A DNA stretch of 64,000 bases from Lachnospiraceae bacterium UBA7199 (GCA_002490775.1 DKUR01000111.1:1-64000), one strand, 5' to 3'; shown: positions 51,992 to 62,043, numbered from the stretch's first letter. Notes: a model not told the origin generated them from the letters alone. Numbers and translations are program-made.

Positions 51992-52510
51992 GTGGCAAGT
52001 TTGATGGAAAATCTAATTGAAGTATTAGATCAGGAAAGCCGGGAATATGAAAACTTGCTGGAATTATCTACAAAGAAAACACCGGTCATTGTGGCTGGTG
52101 AATTGGATGAATTAGCCAAGCTCACGGATGAAGAACAAATCGTTGTCAGTAAGATTAACCATTTAGAACAGCAAAGACAAGAGGTATTTACTGATATCGC
52201 CAATGTAATAAACAAGGATGTTAACTCACTGATGCTTGCGGATCTGGTCGATATGCTGAAAGCAAGGCCGCAGGAGCAGCAGAAACTGGCTAAGGTACAT
52301 GACAAATTAAGCAACGCCGTTCATGAAGTAAAGCGCGTAAATGAACAAAACAGGATTTTGATTCAAAATGCGCTGGAAATGGTGGAATTTGACATGAATA
52401 TGCTGCAGGCAATGAAAACAGCGCCTGAGACAGCCAATTATAATAAGGGTGCCTGCAACACAGGGGCAGCTATGGGAGTAGATGGGAGAGGCTTTGATGC
52501 CAAGCAGTAA
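51992..52510 (+). CDS. flgN: Flagellar chaperone FlgN
   Basis: A 172-residue, almost wholly helical protein of the FlgN family: LDQESREYENLLELSTKKTPVIV is the usual N-terminus and ALEMVEFDMNMLQAMK a C-terminal helix. FlgN keeps the hook-filament junction proteins FlgK and FlgL soluble before export; those genes follow. It starts with GTG at 51992, 5 bases after flgM; an ATG at 52004 is a possible alternative. Confidence 0.85.
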   Translation: MASLMENLIEVLDQESREYENLLELSTKKTPVIVAGELDELAKLTDEEQIVVSKINHLEQQRQEVFTDIANVINKDVNSLMLADLVDMLKARPQEQQKLAKVHDKLSNAVHEVKRVNEQNRILIQNALEMVEFDMNMLQAMKTAPETANYNKGACNTGAAMGVDGRGFDAKQ

Positions 52511-52537
52511 TCCTTGTGAAGGTGATGAGGTGATAAT

Positions 52538-54163
52538 ATGTCTTTGATGGGAAGTCTATATATTGGTGCAAGTGGATTGCAAACAAGCCAGAATGCGCTG
52601 AATACAACAGCGCATAACATGTCAAATGTCGATACAGTCGGGTATACCAGGCAGCAGGTTCAGCTTGGTACCCGTAATTATAATACCATATCTAAGAGTG
52701 CCGCTGCTAATGCATATCTGCAGACAGGTCTTGGTGTTAATTATACGCAGGTAAAACAAGTCAGAGATTATTTCCTTGATAAAGCTTATCGAAGAGAGTC
52801 CGGAAGAAGTGCTTATTATGATACCTCTGCAGTTGCAGTGGAAGAGGTTGAAAACCTTTTTCAGGAACTGGAGGGAAGAGCTTTTGCTGATGCAATTTCA
52901 AATTTGTGGACTTCAGTACAGGAAATGGCAAAAGATCCCGGAAATGCTGTAAATCAGGGTGTGTTTGTGCAGCGCTGTTCTGAATTTTTAAGTCGTGCGA
53001 AGGCAGTTTATACCGGACTTAGCGAGTACCAGGATAATTTAAATTATCAGGTGGCGCAGCAGGTAAATACCATGAATGCCTACGCAAAACGTATTTCAGA
53101 GTTAAATCAGGAAATTGTAAAGATTGAATCAGGTAAAGTCGAGCATGCCAATGATTTAAAGGATGAAAGAAATCAGCTTATTGATGAACTGGCTTCTATG
53201 GGATATATTGATGTGCGGGAAGATGCCGATGGAAATGCACTGATTCGTCTGGAAGGCAAGGATTTTGTAAAAGCAGATTCTTATAATGAAATTCGTCTTT
53301 ACACAGATAAGGAAACAGGATTTTATACTCCTTACTGGAAGCAGCTTGCAGAGACAAATATAGTTAACGGTATAGAAGAGGTTAATATAGAAGGTGCAGA
53401 GCTTTTCAATATGCAGCAGATTATTTCCACTGACCGGAATACGGATATTGGTGCATTGAAAGCCATGCTGGTTGCAAGGGGAGACAGACGGGCTACCCAT
53501 AAGGATTTGGATCCTGCTTATTATGATAAGGATATTAAGCAGTCCATCATAATGAATGTACAGGCGGAATTTGACCAATTGGTTAATAAATTGACAACCG
53601 CTGTCAATAAGGTATTTGAAGATGCAGCAAATAGAGAGACTGCGAAAAATCCAAATTCAACATATATGAGAGATCCTGCTACAGGCCAGCCATACACAAT
53701 TTTTAATACAATGGCGATTACTGATCCGGTTAATCCGGACAATAATTTTACTGTGGAGAATATCATAATTAATGGAACCATTAAGCAGGCACCTTCTCTG
53801 CTGGGATTTAAGAAAGAGGATGGAACAATTGATCAGGAAACTGCTGATATCATGAAAGAAATTTTTACAGAAGAGAAATATACATTAAATCCCAATGTAA
53901 AAACAGCTACCAACTTTATTAATTATTATAATAATTTGATTTCTCAGGTAGGAAATACCGGTTCTGCTTTATGGGGAATTAGTGAAAACCAGCAGCTTAC
54001 CGTTGACAGTATCGCGGCGGCAAGGGAACAGGTCCTTGGGGTTTCTTCTGATGAAGAGATGAGCAATATGGTCATGTTTCAAAATGCTTATAATGCATCC
54101 AGCCGGTATATCAATGTGATCAGTGAATTGCTGGAGCATGTCATTAACACGCTTGGAAGATAA
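52538..54163 (+). CDS. flgK: Flagellar hook-associated protein 1 (FlgK), copy 1
   Basis: A 541-residue hook-filament junction protein. N-terminal LYIGASGLQTSQNALNTTAHNMSN and VDTVGYTRQQV form the conserved rod/hook-type start, and the C-terminus MVMFQNAYNASSRYINVISELLEHVINTL forms the terminal coiled coil. A middle domain (about 260-480) is variable. GTGATGAGGTGAT is upstream. A second FlgK follows directly, which is unusual. Confidence 0.92.
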   Translation: MSLMGSLYIGASGLQTSQNALNTTAHNMSNVDTVGYTRQQVQLGTRNYNTISKSAAANAYLQTGLGVNYTQVKQVRDYFLDKAYRRESGRSAYYDTSAVAVEEVENLFQELEGRAFADAISNLWTSVQEMAKDPGNAVNQGVFVQRCSEFLSRAKAVYTGLSEYQDNLNYQVAQQVNTMNAYAKRISELNQEIVKIESGKVEHANDLKDERNQLIDELASMGYIDVREDADGNALIRLEGKDFVKADSYNEIRLYTDKETGFYTPYWKQLAETNIVNGIEEVNIEGAELFNMQQIISTDRNTDIGALKAMLVARGDRRATHKDLDPAYYDKDIKQSIIMNVQAEFDQLVNKLTTAVNKVFEDAANRETAKNPNSTYMRDPATGQPYTIFNTMAITDPVNPDNNFTVENIIINGTIKQAPSLLGFKKEDGTIDQETADIMKEIFTEEKYTLNPNVKTATNFINYYNNLISQVGNTGSALWGISENQQLTVDSIAAAREQVLGVSSDEEMSNMVMFQNAYNASSRYINVISELLEHVINTLGR

Positions 54164-54179
54164 GAAAGGAGTGGGGTAA

Positions 54180-56003
54180 ATGCCTTCACAATTTTTTGGA
54201 TTATATATTGCAGGTTCAGGGCTTCGGGCTTCCAATGCCGCTCTGAATACCACAGCAAATAACATTTCTAATGCACAGACCATTGGCTACAGCCGCCAGC
54301 AGGTGGTGCAGCAGGCAAATAATGCACTCCGTACTTTTACAACCTATGGATGTGCAGGTGCCGGTGTGGATACCATTGCCATAGAGCGTGTCAGGGACAG
54401 TTTTTATGATGTGAAATATTGGAACAACAACAGCAAGTATGGTGAATATCAGGTAAAAGAATATTACATGAAAACCATAGAAGAATATTTTGATGACGAC
54501 AATGTGAGCGGATTTAAATCTATTTTTAATAAATTTGCTGCGAGCCTTCAGTCTGTCACCACCAATTCCAGCAGCGACAGCTCTAAGGCACAGTTTATTG
54601 CTTCAGCCAAATCGCTTACAGATTACTTCAATAATATGTATGGAAATCTGCAGAAGCTTCAGCAGGATATCAATCTGGAAATCAAGCAGAATGTGGATCA
54701 GATCAATTCCATTGCGCAAAAGATTTCCACATTAAATAAGCAGATTAATGTGATTGAGCTTTCCGGTACTACGGCCAATGAGCTTAGAGACCAAAGGGAG
54801 CTGTTGATAGATGAGTTGTCTGAGATTGTGGATGTAGATGTGACAGAAGTGCCCATTACAGATCCCAATAATCCCGACAGAGAGACTGGCGCAACCAGAT
54901 ATCTGGTTCGAATCGCGGGCGGGCAGGTACTGACAGACGGCAATGATTATAATACCCTGACTTATTTGGCAAGGGCTACAGACCAAAAGGTAAATCAGAC
55001 AGATGCAGATGGTTTATATAAGATTATGTGGGCAAATGGCAACGAATTCAGTCTTGCCAATGCTTCTATGGAAGGAAGGCTGAAAGGTCTGGCACAGTTA
55101 AGGGACGGTAACAATGGTGCAAACTTTAACGGTACGGCAACTTCCATTTCGGCAGATGGCCTTACGGTAGAGGTGCAGGTGACAGAAGAATATCTGCAGA
55201 ATATGCGGGAATGCACCTTATCTGATACCGGAGGAAGCATTACCATTGGAAATACAGTTTATTATTATGACAGTTGGAAATTTAATAAAGACGATACGAC
55301 AACACCGCCTACATATACTTATGAATTTACAATGGATGCCAATACGCCGGCAGATCCTTCGAAGGCAGGAACGGAAGTAAGAACAGAGGCACCGATTAAG
55401 TATCAGGGTATTCCTTATTATATGGAACAGATGAATGCTTGGATCCGCCAGTTCGCAGAGGCAGTCAATAACATTTTTACCAGTGGGTATAATGCCAATA
55501 ATGAGCTGGGAGAAAATTTATTTTCCGGACTTAGCGGGAATGGAACAGAATATACGATGGCAGATTTCACTGATGCCGATGGATATTACGAGCTGACTGC
55601 AGGAAACTTTACAATCAATTCAAAATTAATTAAGGATGCGTCTTTATTAGGAACCCGCAGCAGTGCGGAAGTGGGTGTGGAAGAATTTGGAAAGATTAAT
55701 GAAGTGATAGAGCTTCTGGCAAGCAGGGATAAGTTTAATTTCCGCAACGGAACAGCAGGACAGCTCCTTGAGTCGATTTTATCGGATGTCAGTTTAAATA
55801 CCAATGATGCCATTACATTTTGTGAAGTATTTAACGGATTGAGAAACAGCATTGATAATCAAAGAGTTTCCATTTCGGGTGTAGATGAGGATGAGGAAGC
55901 TGTAAGCTTAGTAAAATTCCAGAATGCCTATACACTTGCATCTAAGATGATACAGACGCTGACGGAAGTTTACGACCAGTTGATTCTGCGTACAGGGGTA
56001 TAG
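54180..56003 (+). CDS. flgK: Flagellar hook-associated protein 1 (FlgK), copy 2
   Basis: A 607-residue FlgK paralogue starting 16 bases after the first. LYIAGSGLRASNAALNTTANNISNAQ and TIGYSRQQVVQQ mirror copy 1, and the C-terminus VSLVKFQNAYTLASKMIQTLTEVYDQLI is again FlgK-like. The two differ strongly in the middle. Whether both are needed or build different layers of the junction cannot be read from sequence. AAAGGAG precedes the ATG. Confidence 0.9.
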   Translation: MPSQFFGLYIAGSGLRASNAALNTTANNISNAQTIGYSRQQVVQQANNALRTFTTYGCAGAGVDTIAIERVRDSFYDVKYWNNNSKYGEYQVKEYYMKTIEEYFDDDNVSGFKSIFNKFAASLQSVTTNSSSDSSKAQFIASAKSLTDYFNNMYGNLQKLQQDINLEIKQNVDQINSIAQKISTLNKQINVIELSGTTANELRDQRELLIDELSEIVDVDVTEVPITDPNNPDRETGATRYLVRIAGGQVLTDGNDYNTLTYLARATDQKVNQTDADGLYKIMWANGNEFSLANASMEGRLKGLAQLRDGNNGANFNGTATSISADGLTVEVQVTEEYLQNMRECTLSDTGGSITIGNTVYYYDSWKFNKDDTTTPPTYTYEFTMDANTPADPSKAGTEVRTEAPIKYQGIPYYMEQMNAWIRQFAEAVNNIFTSGYNANNELGENLFSGLSGNGTEYTMADFTDADGYYELTAGNFTINSKLIKDASLLGTRSSAEVGVEEFGKINEVIELLASRDKFNFRNGTAGQLLESILSDVSLNTNDAITFCEVFNGLRNSIDNQRVSISGVDEDEEAVSLVKFQNAYTLASKMIQTLTEVYDQLILRTGV

Positions 56004-56026
56004 GATAGTTTTAGGAGGGTGACCAC

Positions 56027-57616
56027 ATGAGAATGACCAACAAAATTATGCAGAATAATTCTCTGTATAATATTAACAATAATAAAATATTGCAGGATAA
56101 GTTAAGCACCATGATGTCCACGCAGAAAAAGATCACAAGGCCTTCTGATGATCCTGTTATTGCGATTCGTGCCCTGCGCCTTCGAACCAATGTTACGGAG
56201 CTGACACAGTTTTATGAAAAAAATGCTCCTGATGCGGAAATCTGGCTTAACGTTACGGAAGGGGCATTGGATACAACCACCAAGGTTCTGACTGAAATGA
56301 TCAGACTGGCAAATAAGGGGGCCAATAAGGATCTGGGTTCAAAAGATCTTGATATTATTGTAGGACAGATGAAATCCTTAAGGGATGAGTTTTATTCTAC
56401 TGGAAATGTGGACTATGCCGGCCGCTATATCTTTACCGGTTACAGAACAGATACCACCTTAAGTTTTACGGAGGAGATACAAGAGCAGCAGAAAGACGGT
56501 TATCCTATTTATAAGATTACAGAACAAAAAACAATTGCGGCTTTTGATACGATTAATCATACCAACATAGGTAATCTGGATGGCTTAAATAAAGATAATT
56601 ATACGGATACGAAGTATGATAACATTAAGGAGCAGGACGTTGAGAATGGAAATATTCACAGACTGCGGCTTTCCTACGATGGATTAAAAGGGCAAAGTAA
56701 GCAGCCGCCAGCTACTGATGATGTGGAAATAAAATTTGCACAGTCTGGAGCTACTATTGCTGCAGATACAGTATCAAGTACCGATAACCCCTATGACCAA
56801 ATACTTGCAGCAAATAATAGCCAAACAGCCAAAGTGATTTTTGTGCCGGAAACAGGAGAACTTCTTTTTAACAATAAGGCATATGCAGAGATTGAAGATA
56901 CAATAAAAAATCTTGGGGGAACCGATGCTGAACTGCAGATTACCTATACAAAGGATCAGTGGCAGAAAGGAGACTTAAGGCCGGAGCATTATTTTGCGTG
57001 CGAGAGCACAGTAAAGGATGAAGCCGGAAATCCCAAGACGATTGAATATAATAAAGAATATCTTGATGGCAAAGGGGTAAAACAGACCATAGAATATGAC
57101 GTGGGATATAACCAGAAGATACAGGTAAATACCACTGCAGATGAAGTGTTTTCACATGGTATGGACAGAGATATTGACGACCTTGAAAAAGCACTTGCAT
57201 CCCTTGCAGATATTGATGCTACAAAAATTGACCTGGATAAGGTTTTGAAGGGTTTAGACGAGGGAACTGCGGAATATGCAGACGTAAAGAAAAAGTATGA
57301 TGCGGCAGAAAAAGCATATAACTATATTCGTGAAAATGTGCATGATATGCTGCAGCGTACAATTACAAAAGCGCAGGGGTATCTGGATGACACCAATGTG
57401 GCGATTACTGATAATGGAACCAGAAGCCAGCGTCTTGATCTGATCAGCAACCGTCTTATGGATCAAAAGACAACCTTCCAGGTGCTGCAGTCGGAAAATG
57501 AGGACATAGATATTGCTGATGTAATGATTAAACTGACCAGTACAGAGCTTACCTACAATTCAGCTCTGATGGCAACAGGAAAAATTATGCAGACGTCGTT
57601 AATGAACTTTATTTAA
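56027..57616 (+). CDS. flgL: Flagellar hook-associated protein 3 (FlgL)
   Basis: A 529-residue junction protein linking FlgK to flagellin. MRMTNKIMQNNSLYNINNNK and KKITRPSDDPVIAIRALRLR form the conserved flagellin-like N-terminus; IADVMIKLTSTELTYNSALMATGKIMQTSLMNF forms the C-terminus. It is longer than the usual 300 residues or so because of a large middle insertion (about 150-420). AGGAGG lies upstream. Confidence 0.92.
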   Translation: MRMTNKIMQNNSLYNINNNKILQDKLSTMMSTQKKITRPSDDPVIAIRALRLRTNVTELTQFYEKNAPDAEIWLNVTEGALDTTTKVLTEMIRLANKGANKDLGSKDLDIIVGQMKSLRDEFYSTGNVDYAGRYIFTGYRTDTTLSFTEEIQEQQKDGYPIYKITEQKTIAAFDTINHTNIGNLDGLNKDNYTDTKYDNIKEQDVENGNIHRLRLSYDGLKGQSKQPPATDDVEIKFAQSGATIAADTVSSTDNPYDQILAANNSQTAKVIFVPETGELLFNNKAYAEIEDTIKNLGGTDAELQITYTKDQWQKGDLRPEHYFACESTVKDEAGNPKTIEYNKEYLDGKGVKQTIEYDVGYNQKIQVNTTADEVFSHGMDRDIDDLEKALASLADIDATKIDLDKVLKGLDEGTAEYADVKKKYDAAEKAYNYIRENVHDMLQRTITKAQGYLDDTNVAITDNGTRSQRLDLISNRLMDQKTTFQVLQSENEDIDIADVMIKLTSTELTYNSALMATGKIMQTSLMNFI

Positions 57617-57650
57617 TGCAGGCGTGCCGGATACGCAGATAGGAGCGGTT

Positions 57651-58106
57651 ATGAAAATTAATACGAAGGTATTTGGAGAGATTGAAATAGCAGATGAAAA
57701 GATAATTCATTTTCCTTTAGGAATCATTGGATTTCCTGAATTGACTGATTTTGCACTGGTACATGATGTGGATAAAGGCAATGGCTCTATTCATTGGCTT
57801 CAATCTGCACAGGAGCCGGCATTTGCAATGCCGGTTATGGATCCGCTTTTAGTGAAGCCGGATTATAATCCTGAGGTGGATGATGAACTATTAAAGCCTA
57901 TTGGAGAATTACAGCCTGAAGAAGTTCTGGTGATGGTTACAGTTACTGTACCCAGTGATTTAACGAAAATGAGTGTGAATTTAAAGGGACCTATTATTAT
58001 TAATGTAATAGAAAAGAAGGCGTGTCAGATCATCATAGATGGCGAAGGGTATGAGGTCAAGTTTCCGATTTATGATATTTTGAATGCAAAGAAAGCAGGT
58101 GAGTAA
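57651..58106 (+). CDS. fliW: Flagellar assembly factor FliW
   Basis: A 151-residue protein with IIHFPLGIIGFPELTDFALVHD and the C-terminal IIINVIEKKACQIIIDG, typical FliW. FliW binds either flagellin or CsrA; when flagellin is exported, free FliW removes CsrA from the flagellin message. AGGAG is 5 bases upstream of the ATG at 57651. csrA follows with no gap, as in Bacillus. Confidence 0.93.
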   Translation: MKINTKVFGEIEIADEKIIHFPLGIIGFPELTDFALVHDVDKGNGSIHWLQSAQEPAFAMPVMDPLLVKPDYNPEVDDELLKPIGELQPEEVLVMVTVTVPSDLTKMSVNLKGPIIINVIEKKACQIIIDGEGYEVKFPIYDILNAKKAGE

Positions 58107-58325
58107 ATGTTAGCTTTATCCAGAAAGAAAAATGAGGCCTTGATTATTAACAATAATATTGAGATTACCGTACTTGAAATCAAAGGGGAGCAGATAAAGC
58201 TGGGCATCAGTGCACCGAAAGATGTTCCGGTATACCGAAAAGAGGTTTATGAGCAGATCCAGGAAGCAAATAAGGATGCGGTCAATACAGGCGGGATGGA
58301 AGCATTGAGAAATTTGCTGGGATAG
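58107..58325 (+). CDS. csrA: Carbon storage regulator CsrA
   Basis: A 72-residue RNA-binding dimer: MLALSRKKNEALIINNNIEI and ISAPKDVPVYRKEVYEQI are hallmarks. It blocks translation by binding GGA sites around a ribosome site. The flagellin leader at 62177-62209 carries two such sites. It abuts fliW and is followed by a terminator. Confidence 0.95.
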   Translation: MLALSRKKNEALIINNNIEITVLEIKGEQIKLGISAPKDVPVYRKEVYEQIQEANKDAVNTGGMEALRNLLG

Positions 58326-58378
58326 TCAGCCAGATTTCTAAACTGCTGTATAGGAATAAATTTCAGAGATATTTTAAA

Positions 58379-58404
58379 AGCTGTACGTAAGTACGGCTTT
58401 TTTT
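58379..58404 (+). terminator. Terminator after csrA
   Basis: An 8-bp stem with one G-T pair (58379-58386 with 58391-58398), tetraloop GTAA, then seven T. The flagellin terminator uses the same tetraloop. Confidence 0.88.
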
Positions 58405-58446
58405 AAAAGCATATTACCATTTTTGTGAGTTTTTTTTCCCCATCTA

Positions 58447-58473
58447 TAAATTTTTTTAAACTTGTTCCGATAT
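58447..58473 (+). promoter_or_regulatory. Sigma-D promoter of the flaG-fliDST operon
   Basis: TAAA (58447-58450), 15 bases, TCCGATAT (58466-58473). It lies 65 bases before flaG. Confidence 0.85.
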
Positions 58474-58537
58474 ATACTAAAGAAGACAGGAAAACTCTAA
58501 AGTTTTAATTTTATTACATCACATGGAGGTGATTATA

Positions 58538-58987
58538 ATGGCAATAGAACCATTAAGCAGTGCTATGACATTTCAAGCACAAACAACTCAGCAGGCTAAG
58601 CCTGTGCAGAAGACAGCGGTAGAGAACATGGAAGTTGCTACACCGGATAAGGTAACTGCATATGACGCCACGACTGTCAAAGTAGCTGAAGCAGGGAAAC
58701 AGGACAGTCAGAGCGGGCAAAGCAGTCAAGACGGTCAAAATGGCAGTTTCGCTGATCAACAGCAATCAAACAACGAACAGATTCGAAAGGCCGTTGAACA
58801 ATTGAATAAGAATATGTCTCATTCTGAAGCGATTTTTGGATTTCATGAGAAGACAAACAGGGTAACAATCAAGATTGTGGATAAGGACACCAAGGAAGTA
58901 ATTAAGGAAATCCCCCCTGAAAAGACTCTGGACATGATCGCCAAAGCGTGGGAATTGGCAGGTATTCTTGTGGATGAGAGGAGATAA
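58538..58987 (+). CDS. flaG: FlaG family protein
   Basis: A 149-residue protein. The N-terminal 85 residues are Gln/Ser-rich and disordered; the C-terminal FlaG domain has SEAIFGFHEKTNRVTIKIVD and VIKEIPPEKTLDMIAKAWELAGILVDERR. FlaG affects filament length in other bacteria. GGAGGTGAT is upstream of the ATG at 58538. fliD follows after 12 bases. Confidence 0.9.
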   Translation: MAIEPLSSAMTFQAQTTQQAKPVQKTAVENMEVATPDKVTAYDATTVKVAEAGKQDSQSGQSSQDGQNGSFADQQQSNNEQIRKAVEQLNKNMSHSEAIFGFHEKTNRVTIKIVDKDTKEVIKEIPPEKTLDMIAKAWELAGILVDERR

Positions 58988-58999
58988 AGGAGGCAGAAT

Positions 59000-61132
59000 A
59001 TGGCATTACGTATGACCGGCATGATGTCCGGACTTGATACAGAATCTATTATTCAGGAATTAGTGGCGGCAAGGCAGACTAAAGTTGACAAGCAGAAAAA
59101 AGCGCAGACCTCTTTAAACTGGAAACAGGAGGCATGGAAGGACTTAAATACCAAGCTTAGAGGTCTTCAGCAGAAATATTTATCAAGCATGAAGTATTCC
59201 GATGCCTACACGAAAAAGACCACCAAGGTTTCAAACAGCAGCGCTGTCAGTGTAATTACAGGAACCAATGCGGTAAATGGCGTTCAGTCCCTAAGAATTG
59301 AAAGCTTAGCTAAAAATGGATACTTGACAGGCGCGGAAGTGAAAAGCAACAGTGGAAATAAACTGACTGCATTATCCAAATTAAGTGACATGGAAGGGTT
59401 CACAGGCGGTAATGGAGTCATCAATATTAAAACAGGCGGTAAGGATATTGATGTTGCAGTAAATGGAGACACCACGATTTCTGATGTACTTACACAGCTT
59501 AAGAATGCTGGCCTAAATGCCAGCTTTGATGAAAAATGGCAGAGACTGAGCATTAGTTCCAAAGAATCAGGTTCTAAAAATGATTTCAGCATTACTGCAT
59601 CTGACGGCGTGGGTGCCAGTGCACTGAAGGCTCTCGGCATACAGACAGACATTACCAAAGACAAAGCTACTATGGCAGAATATGAGAAATTTGCCAAATA
59701 TGTGGTAAAAGACGGTTCTGATCAAATTGACAAGGCTGCTACCCTTGCCAACATGAAGGAAATGATTGATAAAGATGTGGAGACCAGAAAGAATTCCTAT
59801 CTGAATCAATATAAGAGCCTGAAAGATTCCATGAAAGCTGCCCAGGACAAAATTGATGAGATCAAAGAGAAATATAAAGATGAGACTTTGGAATCTGTAG
59901 ATGATTATGCAAGTAAATTAGAAGCAAAGAATGCAGAAATTAAAGAGAAAAGAGAAGCCCTTGAAGGAATAACAGATCCTGACGCGAAAAAGGCAGCAGA
60001 AGAGGAACTGGATCAACTGATGAAAGAGGCAGACAATCTTACAGAGAGAAAGTCTGCAGCCGAAGCAATTAAGAAACAGGAGGATAATCTTGCACAATAT
60101 GGGAATGATTTGGCTAAAGTAGAGAGTTACATCAGTGTGACCGATAATGGAGATGGCACATATTCAGCAACTGCTACGAGCAAGCTTACAGATGAAGTTG
60201 GAGACAGATACTTTAATAAGGCGTCCTATGCAGCAGATGTTATAAATGTTATAAATAATGGCAATAAAGTTGATACTGACAGGACTGCAACCAAAATTAA
60301 TGGGGAAGATGCAGTTATTTACTTAAATGGTGCCAGATATGAAAATGATACTAATTCTTTTGAAATCAATGGACTTACATTTACTGCATTAATTGCCAAT
60401 AAAGATGAAGAGATTACTGTAACTACCGAACAGGATACGGATGGTATCTATGATATGATCAAGAATTTCCTGAAGGAATATAATGCAGTACTCAATGAAA
60501 TGGATAAATTGTATAATGCTGACAGTGCCAAAGGTTATGAACCATTAACGGACGAAGAAAAAGAATCTATGTCAGAGAAAGATATAGAGAAATGGGAGCA
60601 GAAAGTAAAAGACTCTCTTCTTCGGCGTGATGAGAACATTTCCAGTGTTACTACAGCTATGAGTTCCATTATGGCTGAAGGAATTATGGTAAATGGCAAA
60701 GAGATGCATCTGTTTGATTTCGGCATTGAACCACTTGGATATTTTGAAGCAGCAGATAATGAGCGTCATGCATATCATATTGCTGGCGATCCGGATGATG
60801 CAGCTACCATGAATAAAGATGATAAGCTGAAAACCATGATCAGCAATGATCCGGATACTGTAATTTCTTTCTTTACAAAGCTGGCTAGAAATCTGGATAC
60901 AAAGATGACTAATATGTCCAAATCAGTGAATGGTTATCGTTCTTTTGGCAGCTTCTATGATGATAAGAAGATGAAATCTGATTATGATGATTACACCACT
61001 AAGATCAAGGAAATGGAAGCAAAGCTGAACGAATATGAAGACAAGTGGTATAAAAAATTCAGTAAAATGGAAACGGCACTTGCAAAAATGCAGTCTAATG
61101 CCAGTGCGGTAACAGGTTTATTAGGAGGCTGA
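59000..61132 (+). CDS. fliD: Flagellar filament cap FliD
   Basis: A 710-residue cap protein that folds flagellin at the filament tip. Conserved N-terminus MTGMMSGLDTESIIQELVAA and C-terminal coiled coil region (LARNLDTKMTNMSKSVNGYR, then KMETALAKMQSNASAVTGLL) are present. A long coiled-coil insertion (about 250-375, rich in Lys/Glu) makes it longer than the usual 450-550 residues. AAAGGAGG precedes the start. fliS follows after 4 bases. Confidence 0.93.
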   Translation: MALRMTGMMSGLDTESIIQELVAARQTKVDKQKKAQTSLNWKQEAWKDLNTKLRGLQQKYLSSMKYSDAYTKKTTKVSNSSAVSVITGTNAVNGVQSLRIESLAKNGYLTGAEVKSNSGNKLTALSKLSDMEGFTGGNGVINIKTGGKDIDVAVNGDTTISDVLTQLKNAGLNASFDEKWQRLSISSKESGSKNDFSITASDGVGASALKALGIQTDITKDKATMAEYEKFAKYVVKDGSDQIDKAATLANMKEMIDKDVETRKNSYLNQYKSLKDSMKAAQDKIDEIKEKYKDETLESVDDYASKLEAKNAEIKEKREALEGITDPDAKKAAEEELDQLMKEADNLTERKSAAEAIKKQEDNLAQYGNDLAKVESYISVTDNGDGTYSATATSKLTDEVGDRYFNKASYAADVINVINNGNKVDTDRTATKINGEDAVIYLNGARYENDTNSFEINGLTFTALIANKDEEITVTTEQDTDGIYDMIKNFLKEYNAVLNEMDKLYNADSAKGYEPLTDEEKESMSEKDIEKWEQKVKDSLLRRDENISSVTTAMSSIMAEGIMVNGKEMHLFDFGIEPLGYFEAADNERHAYHIAGDPDDAATMNKDDKLKTMISNDPDTVISFFTKLARNLDTKMTNMSKSVNGYRSFGSFYDDKKMKSDYDDYTTKIKEMEAKLNEYEDKWYKKFSKMETALAKMQSNASAVTGLLGG

Positions 61133-61136
61133 TAAG

Positions 61137-61523
61137 ATGGCATTGTCCAATGCTTATGCACAATATAATAATAATAAGATAATGACCGCATCACCAGCGG
61201 AACTGACACTGATGCTTTATGATGGAGCCATTAAATTCTGTAATATAGCCATTGATGCTGCTGAGCAGAAAAATGCTTTTAAGGCGCATGGCAATATTGT
61301 CAAAGTTGAGAACATCATAGCTTACCTTAGAAATACACTTGATATGCAATATGCGGTTGCGAAAGAATATGACCGCATGTATGATTATCTTCAGAGGCGG
61401 CTGTTTCAAGCAAATATGAAAAAGGATGCGGAAATTTTAAAGGAAGTCAATACACATTTGCGTGCCATTCGTGATACGTGGAAAGAAGTTATGCGCATCA
61501 ACCGTGGGAAAGGGAACCTATGA
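61137..61523 (+). CDS. fliS: Flagellin chaperone FliS
   Basis: A 128-residue helical export chaperone that binds the C-terminus of flagellin. ALSNAYAQYNNNKIMTASPAELTLMLYDGAIKF is the characteristic start. Length is typical. Its stop overlaps the next ATG (ATGA). Confidence 0.94.
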   Translation: MALSNAYAQYNNNKIMTASPAELTLMLYDGAIKFCNIAIDAAEQKNAFKAHGNIVKVENIIAYLRNTLDMQYAVAKEYDRMYDYLQRRLFQANMKKDAEILKEVNTHLRAIRDTWKEVMRINRGKGNL

Positions 61524-61996
61524 TTGAAAATTATTTAGGAATATTGGAAAAAAGCCTCGAAAAAAAGCTATTGGTACTTAATGAAATAGAAGACTATACT
61601 GCAAAGCAGGAAAGTCTTTTAAAGCAGGAAAATGTATCAATGGAAGAACTGGATGCCAATATGGAGCAGAAAGATGATTTGATTCAAAAGCTGACAGATT
61701 TGGATGAAGGGTTTGAAGCTCTGTATGAGAGAGTGAAAGAACAACTAAGTGCAAATAAGGATGCGTATAAAGAACAGATTAAACGAATACAGGATCTGAT
61801 CACAAAGGTGACGGAAAAAAGTGTTTCCATCCAGGCGCGGGAGAGCAGGAATAAAAAGCTGGTGGAGGATTATTTTGCAAAGAAAAAAAGTGAGATAAGA
61901 CAAAGCAGGCAGGCATCAAAAACAGTCCTTAATTATTATAAAAGCATGAGCGATACCAGTGCTATATCATCACAGATTATGGATCAAAAAAAATAA
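61520..61996 (+). CDS. FliT-like flagellar chaperone
   Basis: A 158-residue helical protein overlapping fliS by 4 bases. Its coiled-coil content (LGILEKSLEKKLLVLNEIEDY, then KLTDLDEGFEALYERVKEQ) and position after fliDS suggest a FliT or FlgN-like export chaperone for FliD. Sequence similarity to classic FliT is too low to be sure. Confidence 0.65.
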   Translation: MIENYLGILEKSLEKKLLVLNEIEDYTAKQESLLKQENVSMEELDANMEQKDDLIQKLTDLDEGFEALYERVKEQLSANKDAYKEQIKRIQDLITKVTEKSVSIQARESRNKKLVEDYFAKKKSEIRQSRQASKTVLNYYKSMSDTSAISSQIMDQKK

Positions 61997-62016
61997 AAAT
62001 TTTTTTAAAAAAGGTA

Positions 62017-62043
62017 TTAAGTATTTGGAGAAGCATCCGATGT
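62017..62043 (+). promoter_or_regulatory. Sigma-D promoter of flagellin
   Basis: TTAA (62017-62020), 15 bases, TCCGATGT (62036-62043). It gives a leader of roughly 165 bases before the flagellin ATG. Confidence 0.8.
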
